Assembly (NCBI GenBank): GCA_021405325.1
Contig: QWII01000117.1
Coordinates: 1-30,833, forward strand
Length of the DNA stretch: 30,833 bases
Source: Caldilinea sp. CFX5
GTDB lineage: Bacteria; Chloroflexota; Anaerolineae; Caldilineales; Caldilineaceae
Direction: 5' to 3'
Shown here: positions 24,583-30,833 of the stretch, one piece after another
Layout of the letters: each line of letters opens with the position of its first letter
How positions within the stretch are numbered: the stretch's first letter is position 1
The notes under the pieces: generated by a model
The model's database searches: none
Told to the model about the DNA's origin: nothing
Seen by the model: only the letters and a program-made list of their open reading frames with translations
Made by a program: the position numbers and the translations under genes

Positions 24583-24623
24583 AGTTCAGCTTTATCTATC
24601 AAAACAGCAAGGAGCAAAATCTT

Positions 24624-25541
24624 ATGACCACCACCCAAACCCTGACCCGACCCGCTTCATTGCGTGAATATCATCAACGCCAGCGGGAAATACAGATCCC
24701 GATTATAGCAGAGAGCACCCGACATGGTCTGGCCTACCAGGTTCAGCCTGGCGACCTCTTCATTACACCCTATGGTAAATGTGGCACGACCTGGTTGCAA
24801 CAGATTGTGCATAGCCTACGCACGCGGGGCGATATGGATTTTGATGACATCTCGCGGGTCATACCGTGGCTGGAAATGGCTCATCGCTTGGGGCTAGATC
24901 TCTATACCCCTCAACGGGGTAATTTTCAGGCTTTCAAAAGCCACCTCAGTTGGACAAAGATCCCCAAAGGCGGACGCTACATCCTCTCTTTCCGTGATCC
25001 CAAGGATGCCCTGGTTTCCTACTATAATTTCCTCAATGGTTGGCATTGGCAGGCCGGCGCAATCTCCATCACCGAGTTTGCCAGAGCGCACTATCTGCCC
25101 CATCAAGACGATCGGCGGGATGGCAGTTATTGGGGTCATCTGGTTTCTTGGTGGGGCCAGCGCCATAACGCCCAGGTGTTACTCCTAACCTATGAAGGGA
25201 TGAAAGCCAATTTATCAGCCGCGGTGGAGACCATTGCCCACTTTCTGGCGATCGAGTTGGATCAGCCTTTGCGGGAATTGGTTCTGAACCATGCCTCGCT
25301 TGATTTTATGCTGGCGCACCAGTCGAAATTTTCCGACCCCTTGCAACAGGCCGCAGCGGCCAAAGAGGGGCTCTGGCCGCCTGGTGAGACTACCAGCAAG
25401 GTCAACAAGGGGCAGGTGGGCGCTCACCGGACGGAACTGCCCGCCGAGACTGGCGCGGAAATGGACGCCATCTGGCGCGAGACCGTCGAGCCGCGGACAG
25501 GGCTGGCTTCTTATCAGGCTTTGCGGGCGGCGTTGGCGTAA
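24624..25541 (+). CDS. PAPS-dependent sulfotransferase
   Basis: 305-residue cytosolic-type sulfotransferase that would transfer sulfate from PAPS to a hydroxyl or amine. AAGGAG lies before ATG 24624. The 5'-phosphosulfate-binding loop is YGKCGTTW (50-57, K52). The 3'-phosphate segment is FRDPKDALVSYYNF with R124 and a downstream Ser. A C-terminal KVNKGQVGAHRTELP segment replaces the usual RKGxxGDWKN loop. It is intact, unlike its relatives at 17574 (frameshifted) and 18629 (truncated). It is followed after 18 bases by the CHK-like kinase, probably in one transcript. The acceptor is unknown. Confidence 0.9.
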   Translation: MTTTQTLTRPASLREYHQRQREIQIPIIAESTRHGLAYQVQPGDLFITPYGKCGTTWLQQIVHSLRTRGDMDFDDISRVIPWLEMAHRLGLDLYTPQRGNFQAFKSHLSWTKIPKGGRYILSFRDPKDALVSYYNFLNGWHWQAGAISITEFARAHYLPHQDDRRDGSYWGHLVSWWGQRHNAQVLLLTYEGMKANLSAAVETIAHFLAIELDQPLRELVLNHASLDFMLAHQSKFSDPLQQAAAAKEGLWPPGETTSKVNKGQVGAHRTELPAETGAEMDAIWRETVEPRTGLASYQALRAALA

Positions 25542-25559
25542 GTTACGGAGCGAGGAAAC

Positions 25560-26651
25560 ATGATGAACTTTCCACACCAACCAGAACACCTAACAGCCGG
25601 ATGGTTAACGGACACATTGCGCCAGGCCGGGGCCTTGCACGAGGCGCAAGTTACGTCATTTGAGGTCAAGCCAATATCAGAAACTGCGGGTCTTTTGGGC
25701 CAGAACGCCATCATTCGTCTGGCTTACGACAGCCCTGAAGATACAGCCCCGCCGTCGCTTTTTGCCAAGTTTGCCCTGGCGGATGCTGGACAGCGCGCCT
25801 ATTGGCGCACCTCCTATGTCCAGGAGGTTCTCTTTTATCAACGCTTTGCTCAGCGGGTGGCGCTGCCGACACCACGGGCCTATTTCAGCGAATTCGATGA
25901 AACCACCGGCTACTTCCTGCTGTTGCTGGAAGATTGCAGTTATGGCGAAGTCGGGGAGCGCATAACCGGTTGCTCGCTGGCAAGGGCAAAGCTGGTTGTC
26001 AGCGAAATTGCCCAATTCCATGCCACCTGGTGGAACCATCCGGACGTGCCACGCGATGGCGGAAAATATACCGCAGAGGCGATTACCAACTGGCAAGCGA
26101 TGTATAACCATGAGGCCAATCGCGTGGACGAAATTCCCGAGATCCCGCGCGACCCGGAGCTTGTCCGCACTATCCAAGAACTCAGTTCGCACTTTGTCGG
26201 GAGCATGGCCTACCAGAAAGAAAGCCCCTATACCCTGATCCACCATGACTATCACCTGCGCAACCTGATCTTTGTCGAGGCGACCGCGTCAACGAAAGTG
26301 CTGGTTCTTGACTGGCAAGACATGTCGATTGGACATGGGCCAACGGATGTCGCCCTCTTTCTGGGCACCAGTTTTTCAATAGACGATCGGCGCACGCATG
26401 AACTTGACTTGCTCAAGCTCTATCATGACACCTTACATATACATGGGGTGACGGATTACACCTTCGAGCAATGTTGGGATGATTATCGGCTGGGGATGTT
26501 TGAAACCTTATGGCGCGAGGTTGGCTTATTTGGCCTTTGTTGGCTGCAAGGCGACACCTACATTGAGCATCGGGATGTATTTGGGCCGCGCATCTTTGCA
26601 GCGGTGGTGGATTTGAAATCCAGAGAGGTGCTATCACGGCTGGGGTCATGA
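25560..26651 (+). CDS. CHK/EcKL-like phosphotransferase (small-molecule kinase)
   Basis: 363-residue kinase of the aminoglycoside phosphotransferase/ecdysteroid-kinase-like superfamily. N-lobe with a LFAKFAL strand (candidate ATP-binding Lys) and hinge YFLLLLEDCSYG. The catalytic Brenner motif is H228-H-D230-YHLR-N235 and the metal-binding D251 is in LDWQDMSIG. A long C-terminal helical extension (WDDYRLGMFETLWREVGLFG and DVFGPRIFAAVVDL) is also preserved in the remnant at 19038-19280. GAGGAAAC precedes two ATG codons; either could start. Such kinases phosphorylate hydroxyl groups of small molecules. Pairing with a sulfotransferase suggests alternative or sequential modification of the same type of substrate, which is inference. 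Confidence 0.85.
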   Translation: MMNFPHQPEHLTAGWLTDTLRQAGALHEAQVTSFEVKPISETAGLLGQNAIIRLAYDSPEDTAPPSLFAKFALADAGQRAYWRTSYVQEVLFYQRFAQRVALPTPRAYFSEFDETTGYFLLLLEDCSYGEVGERITGCSLARAKLVVSEIAQFHATWWNHPDVPRDGGKYTAEAITNWQAMYNHEANRVDEIPEIPRDPELVRTIQELSSHFVGSMAYQKESPYTLIHHDYHLRNLIFVEATASTKVLVLDWQDMSIGHGPTDVALFLGTSFSIDDRRTHELDLLKLYHDTLHIHGVTDYTFEQCWDDYRLGMFETLWREVGLFGLCWLQGDTYIEHRDVFGPRIFAAVVDLKSREVLSRLGS

Positions 26652-26723
26652 GCTGTAACAATCTCACAAAATTAGCACATTAGCTACTCATAAACAAAAC
26701 CAATTCTACGCATTGTGCGTCGC

Positions 26724-26753
26724 TTGTCCTCGCCAGGCAGAATAGGGTATCAT
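26724..26753 (+). promoter_or_regulatory. Possible promoter for the Ldh2-type dehydrogenase
   Basis: TTGTCC (26724-26729), 18 bases, then TATCAT (26748-26753), about 34 bases before the start codon. Both hexamers are moderate matches to the sigma-70 consensus. Confidence 0.35.
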
Positions 26754-26786
26754 GAAGAAAATCCCAACCATGCAAAGGAGAACAAC

Positions 26787-27866
26787 ATGGCGCTCAAATT
26801 TCTCACGATCCCCGAGCAAGATGCCATCCGCGTTGCGGCGGATGCTATCCAGCGGCAGGTCGTTGCCATCCTGCAAGCAATCAAGGTGCCTGAAGATCAT
26901 GCCCAGATCACGGCGGAGATTCTGACCGCCGCCAGCCTGCGCGGGGTGGATACCCACGGCGTCGGCAACGTGACCGGCTATGTACAGGCTATCGAAAATG
27001 GCGTCTACACCATTCCCCAGTCCGTCGAAATCGTGTCCGAATCGGCGACGACGGCGCTGCTCGACTGCGGCAACGGTCTGGGGTTTGTGGCGGCGCACCG
27101 CGCCATGGAACTCTCCATTGCCAAGGCGCGGCAACATGGCGTGGGCATGGCGAGTGTGTGCAACGGCCACCACATCGGCATGGTCGGCTACTATCCGTTG
27201 ATGGCTGTAGCCCAGGATATGATCGGCATGGCGGTGACCAACGCCTCCCGGTCAATGCGCCCCCTGCATGGCGCGCGACCGCGACTGGGAACCAATCCCA
27301 TCGCCTTTGGCGCGCCAGCCGACAAAGAACGCCCCTTCCTGCTCGATATGGCGACGACTACCGTGGCCAGCGGCAAGTTGAGCCTCGCCCGCCGCTTGGG
27401 CGTGCCGATTCCGCCCGGTTGGGCCGTCGATGCGCAAGGCGTTCCCCTCACCGAACCGCCAGCCCAGCGCAGCGAAGAGTGGGCGCAGACCCCGCTGGGT
27501 AACACGCTGGAACAGGGCGGTCACAAAGGGTATGGGCTGGCGGTCATGGTCGATATTTTGGCTGGGGTGCTGTCCGGTGGCGGCTTTAGCGCGCAACTGG
27601 CCGGCGGGGAAAACATGACCTGGACGATGGCGATTGACATTGCCGCCTTCCGTCCGGTCGCTGAATTCAAAGCGATGATGGACGCCATGATCCAGGAACT
27701 GCACGCCACCCCGCCCGACCCCGGCGTTGACCGCGTCCTGGTGGCCGGCGACCCGGAATTGGACATCGAAGCCGAACGGCGGGCACAAGGCATTCCCCTA
27801 CACACGACCCAATACGAAGCCATCGTCGCCACGGCCCGGCGTGTCGGTGCAGCAGTTGTTATTTGA
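26787..27866 (+). CDS. Ldh2-family malate/L-lactate/ureidoglycolate-type dehydrogenase
   Basis: 359-residue NAD(P)-dependent oxidoreductase (Ldh_2, PF02615). AAGGAG precedes ATG 26787; the frame open to 26715 has no such site. Family blocks are in order: ASLRGVDTHGVGNV (about 51-64, with the conserved THG), NGHHIGMVGYYP, TNASRSMRPLHGARPRLGTNP (here named by its ends TNASRSM and RLGTNP), DMATTTVASGK and GGHKGYGLAVMVDILAGVLSGG (named by its ends GGHKGYG and LSGG). Full length for the family. Members oxidise 2-hydroxy acids such as malate, lactate, sulfolactate or ureidoglycolate; the sequence does not settle which. Next to sulfotransferase and TauD-like genes a sulfonated hydroxy acid is conceivable. 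It converges with the 27912 ORF. Confidence 0.9.
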   Translation: MALKFLTIPEQDAIRVAADAIQRQVVAILQAIKVPEDHAQITAEILTAASLRGVDTHGVGNVTGYVQAIENGVYTIPQSVEIVSESATTALLDCGNGLGFVAAHRAMELSIAKARQHGVGMASVCNGHHIGMVGYYPLMAVAQDMIGMAVTNASRSMRPLHGARPRLGTNPIAFGAPADKERPFLLDMATTTVASGKLSLARRLGVPIPPGWAVDAQGVPLTEPPAQRSEEWAQTPLGNTLEQGGHKGYGLAVMVDILAGVLSGGGFSAQLAGGENMTWTMAIDIAAFRPVAEFKAMMDAMIQELHATPPDPGVDRVLVAGDPELDIEAERRAQGIPLHTTQYEAIVATARRVGAAVVI

Positions 27867-27911
27867 GACGTCCGCTGATTAGCGTCGGTTTATAGAGCGG
27901 CGGGCGATGCT

Positions 27912-30572
27912 TTACACAATGGCAAATTCTTCCTCTAGTTTAGCGTAGGCGTGGTGCAACTCGCGATGGGCGGCTATGTTTTGCCTGTAAGCATGGCGCA
28001 CCACCGGGTCGGCAATCTGCTCTATCTGTGCGCATAATCGTTGATAGCTGGTTTGCAGTAACTGCGGGGCGCGGCTATCGTTCAGGGCATGAAGCACTTC
28101 ATAGCAAGCCGCATCAATGGCATAGGCGTCAAAATAGAGATCCGGCATAAAGAAACGGGGATGGGTGCGCAGGAGCGCCAAAATTTCTTCAACATAGCGC
28201 AACGCCTGCGGCTGGTCGCCTTGCCAGAGTGCCAGCCGCGCCAGTTCGGCCAATTCCGGGAGCTGCGCCGGGGTCACCGTCGCTTTGTTTGTGCGTTTAC
28301 TGGTGAGGATCTGTTGGCAGATGTGCTCGGCATCGCGCCAGCGCCCCAAAGCTGTGAGAATTTGCGCATAGGTAAAATCGAAAAAGGGCGGTAGCTCATC
28401 AGCCGGATGGCGCATGGTTTGCACCTGGCAACTCAACGCGTAGGCGCTATCAAACTGGCCCAAGCAATAGTGACTTCTGGCTAAGCGATTCCGGGCGCGC
28501 CGTTCCAACCACTCAACGCGCACTTCCTGAGCAATGCACAGCGCACGCTGAAAATGTTCAATTGCTGGCTCAAACAAGCCGACGTGGGCATGGATCAGCC
28601 CATAGCAATAGTGCGCTTCGCCCGTATGATAGGCATCGCCAATTTCATAAGCCAATTGGAGCGCTTGCGCGCGATAGGGCAGCGAATCGGCATAGCAGCC
28701 CTCATTTTCATAAGAGCCCGCCATCTCCTGCATACAGAGGAGGATCAAATAGGGATCACCCTGTTGCCGGGCAATGTGGAGCGCCTGCGCGGTGATCGCA
28801 ACATGCGCCTGCACATGCGCTTCACAGCCGGCCAAGGCGATGAGGGCGTCGATTTGCGCTTCCCAGACCCCAGATTGATAGGCGCGCTCGGCAAAGGGGC
28901 GCGCCTCGGCATGACGACTTTGCCGGCTTAACCCTTGCGCAAAGAGCGCCAACCCATACGCATACCATGCCTCTTCCGCGCTGGCCAGGGCCAACGCCGT
29001 TGCTTTCTCCGCCGCCGCCATGCTGGCCTGAATCCGTTCCTGACCATAAAGGCAACACGCATAGGTCAGCCAGAGTTTTGCTACTAAGGTTGGCGCTTGC
29101 TGCGCTGCCGTCAGCTCCTGCGTCAGCGGTTCCAGCACGGCCAGCGCATGGGCAACCAGCGCCTCACCTTCGCGATAGCCTCCGGTCATTTTCCAGTAGC
29201 GCAGCCACCCATCAAGCGCTGCGCTCATGGGCTCGAACCAACGCTGTTCGAGGGCGATTGTCCACGCACGACGGCAATTTTCGCTCATCTGACGCAGTTG
29301 TGTGATTGTTGCCTGCGCACCCCGCTGCCGCAATTGTGTATTACTCACCGTGACAACGCCAAGATAATAATCGACATAGCGCGCGTGCAGGCTTGTGCGC
29401 TCGTAAGCTTCCCAGGTGGTCAACTGCTGCTGGGCAAAGTGGTGCAGCAGATCGTGCAGTTGATAGACCCCCACCGCCGGCTGTTGGATCAAGGCTTGAT
29501 CGACCAGACCGGCTAACTCGCTGATCGTCGCGCCCGTCACCGCTTGTGCTGCCGCCCGGCTAAAGCGCCCTACAAAGAGCGCGCATTGCGTCAACACCTG
29601 TTGCTCACGGGCTGACAGCAACTGCCACGACGATTGGAGGACGGCGCTGAATTGGCGATGCCGCGCATCAAGGTCGCGCCGTGTGGAGACAAGCAGCGCC
29701 AGATTCTGACGAATGGCCGCCACCATCTCGGACGGCGTAAAATGGCGGGTCAATGCTGCCGCTAATTCAATGGCCAAGGGCATACCACTGAGCGCACGGC
29801 AAAGCTCGATCACAGCCGGCAAATTGTCGTCGCTGAGGATGAAACCGGGTAAGGTGCGCTGAGCGTGAGAGACAAATAGACGGACGCTCTCGTAATTCGC
29901 CGCATCCCGCTTGTCCAGTGTGGGGGTGGACTGGGTCGGAACCGGCAACCCTTCGAGCTGGATCACCGTTTCCGCCAGCAGTTGGAGCGGCAATCGTGAG
30001 GTGACGACCAGGGTTACGCCAGGGGCAGCGTGTAGCAAGGCGAGGATAAACTCGGTGGCCGCCGTGGCTGCGTACTCCTCGATCAACAGATGTTCAAAAT
30101 TATCAAAGACCAACAGTGCCTGACGCTGCGCCAGGTAGTGAAAGAGGAGACGCTGCAACGCCGCTTGGTTGGACGTGGCGATGCCGTCGCGTACGTAAGC
30201 GTCGAGCGAGAAGATGACGGACGGGCGCTTGCGGATGGCAAGCACCGGCGCTTCCACCAGCGGCGGAAGTAGTGCCTGCACGCGCGCGGCCGAGTCCGGG
30301 AGAATTGTGGCCAGCGCTGGCCGATTTTCACCGACCGTCTCACCTGCTTCGTGGGCGAGCAGACGGATTGCGGTTTCGCGGTCGTTGGCAATGATGCGAT
30401 GCTCCGTCAGCAAGAGCCCGACGCCGGCGCGATCGATCCAGACGCGGCCATCGGCGTTGATCAACACCTCGACCACATCGGGCGCGGCGAGTGCCTCGGC
30501 GATGTTGAGGCCGAGCGCGCGCGCCAGGGCCGAGCGCCGCCGCGACGATCCAATTATGCGCGCGGCGGTCAT
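27912..30572 (-). CDS. Chimeric ORF: TrbB N-terminal domain fused to P-loop-less NB-ARC/TPR regulator
   Basis: 886-residue open frame made of two unrelated parts. Residues 1 to about 135 match the N-terminal domain of the conjugative ATPase TrbB (LGLNIAEALAAPDVVEVLIN, DGRVWIDRAG, RLLAHEAGETV, ATILPDSAARVQALLPPLVE, IRKRPSVIFSLDAYVRDGI). From about 140 on it is an NB-ARC/TPR regulator of the type seen at 13454 and 19995, entering just before Walker B (ALLVFDNFEHLL, 152-163), then VTSRLPL, SGMPLAIELAAAL and TPR-like repeats. The regulator's DNA-binding head and P-loop and the TrbB P-loop domain are all missing, so it should have no ATPase activity. It may be a recombination scar or an assembly chimera. 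A partial gene ends in ATGA overlap with its start. Confidence 0.8.
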   Translation of the reverse strand: MTAARIIGSSRRRSALARALGLNIAEALAAPDVVEVLINADGRVWIDRAGVGLLLTEHRIIANDRETAIRLLAHEAGETVGENRPALATILPDSAARVQALLPPLVEAPVLAIRKRPSVIFSLDAYVRDGIATSNQAALQRLLFHYLAQRQALLVFDNFEHLLIEEYAATAATEFILALLHAAPGVTLVVTSRLPLQLLAETVIQLEGLPVPTQSTPTLDKRDAANYESVRLFVSHAQRTLPGFILSDDNLPAVIELCRALSGMPLAIELAAALTRHFTPSEMVAAIRQNLALLVSTRRDLDARHRQFSAVLQSSWQLLSAREQQVLTQCALFVGRFSRAAAQAVTGATISELAGLVDQALIQQPAVGVYQLHDLLHHFAQQQLTTWEAYERTSLHARYVDYYLGVVTVSNTQLRQRGAQATITQLRQMSENCRRAWTIALEQRWFEPMSAALDGWLRYWKMTGGYREGEALVAHALAVLEPLTQELTAAQQAPTLVAKLWLTYACCLYGQERIQASMAAAEKATALALASAEEAWYAYGLALFAQGLSRQSRHAEARPFAERAYQSGVWEAQIDALIALAGCEAHVQAHVAITAQALHIARQQGDPYLILLCMQEMAGSYENEGCYADSLPYRAQALQLAYEIGDAYHTGEAHYCYGLIHAHVGLFEPAIEHFQRALCIAQEVRVEWLERRARNRLARSHYCLGQFDSAYALSCQVQTMRHPADELPPFFDFTYAQILTALGRWRDAEHICQQILTSKRTNKATVTPAQLPELAELARLALWQGDQPQALRYVEEILALLRTHPRFFMPDLYFDAYAIDAACYEVLHALNDSRAPQLLQTSYQRLCAQIEQIADPVVRHAYRQNIAAHRELHHAYAKLEEEFAIV
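30160..30572 (-). other. trbB 5' fragment (conjugation-operon DNA)
   Basis: This segment, with the partial gene beyond it, reads like a trb operon of a proteobacterial conjugative element and not like the surrounding DNA. It has a GC-rich third position, alphaproteobacterial-type TrbB sequence and an ATGA overlap between genes. The boundary to the NB-ARC part lies at about 30150-30180. Confidence 0.7.
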
Positions 30573-30833
30573 GGGCTGACCTCCGCCGTTTCATGGTGAC
30601 CGTTGGCGCTTTCCAGACCGCCATTCGCGATTGAGCGACCTGGTTGAAGACCTTGCGCGACCAGATCGAGGAAGCGCTCGAACCGCGCCTCCGCACTCGC
30701 GGCAACGCTTTCCGCCAACGTGTCGTCAATTGGCGGATTGTGTTCGAGCCACACGCGCACGAACCACAACAGGCATTCTTTCACAGCAGCCTGGTCGCGC
30801 TGGACCTTGTCGATGCGTGCTTCCAGCCGCGCG
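30569..30833 (-). CDS. Partial conjugation-operon gene (CopG/ribbon-helix-helix-like regulator C-terminus)
   Basis: The frame stays open from the window edge (30832) to TGA at 30569, so the gene is cut by the end of the window. Visible sequence: coiled-coil-like ARLEARIDKVQRDQAAVKEC, then LLWFVRVWLEHNPPIDD, ARFERFLDLVAQGLQPGRS. This pattern is recalled from the small regulator-like genes that precede trbB in alphaproteobacterial integrative elements. The ribbon-helix-helix head would lie outside. Its TGA overlaps the ATG of the trbB fragment, so the two were translationally coupled. Confidence 0.55.
   Translation of the reverse strand, partial: ARLEARIDKVQRDQAAVKECLLWFVRVWLEHNPPIDDTLAESVAASAEARFERFLDLVAQGLQPGRSIANGGLESANGHHETAEVSP

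Overview
The window most resembles DNA from a filamentous, multi-regulator member of the Chloroflexota (Anaerolineae/Caldilineae-like). This is inferred from family content. There are three very large NB-ARC/TPR regulators, two of them with a BTAD head and one with an XRE head. There is an AAA ATPase/PD-(D/E)XK gene of the 'RFSSYGP' type, CHK-like small-molecule kinases beside sulfotransferases, and an unnamed 80-residue protein beside a CPBP protease. No rRNA, tRNA or CRISPR was recognised. The window opens inside a palindromic repeat and closes inside a conjugation-type gene of different style, which would suit a metagenomic contig ending at repeat or chimeric edges.

Layout. 1-225: palindromic repeat and a hairpin terminator. 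226-3378 (+): secreted/membrane serine hydrolase, CPBP intramembrane protease and a small protein, probably one operon. 3395-5983 (-): XRE/NB-ARC/TPR regulator, divergent from 6179-9370 (+), which holds a YdhR-rhodanese fusion, a methyltransferase, a SnoaL-like protein, an alpha/beta hydrolase and a dimeric-barrel protein. Two promoters in this block (before 6179 and before 7842) share a 44-bp module and look co-regulated. 9403-10470: an ORF made from two gene fragments (esterase tail plus phosphotransferase C-lobe). 10761-12140 (-): cysS. 12182-13278 (-): AAA/nuclease gene with its ATPase core deleted. 13454-16645 (-): BTAD/NB-ARC/TPR regulator. 16964-17371 (+): unknown protein. 17404-17464: second copy of the palindromic repeat. 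17574-19280 (+): a frameshifted sulfotransferase and a sulfotransferase/kinase deletion remnant. 19471-20005 (+): a DUF5678-like protein and a truncated retropepsin-like protein. 19995-23444 (-): second BTAD regulator. 23777-27866 (+): frameshifted TauD-type dioxygenase, intact sulfotransferase, CHK-like kinase and Ldh2-type dehydrogenase. 27912-30833 (-): an NB-ARC/TPR ORF whose N-terminus is a TrbB-like conjugation ATPase domain, preceded by a partial gene of conjugation-operon style.

Three signals stand out. First, both BTAD regulator genes have the same promoter layout (TTGATT, 16 bp, TACAAT), with an upstream array of GGGAAR-like motifs spaced about 11 bp, as expected for binding by a SARP/BTAD winged helix. 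Second, the XRE-regulator block shares a CAAGAAATG-containing element that has a fixed distance to an extended -10. Third, the window has an unusual number of recombination scars: at least five deletions, truncations or fusions, two single-base frameshifts, an in-frame palindromic insertion in a regulator, and an 8-bp x5 tandem repeat inside a reading frame.
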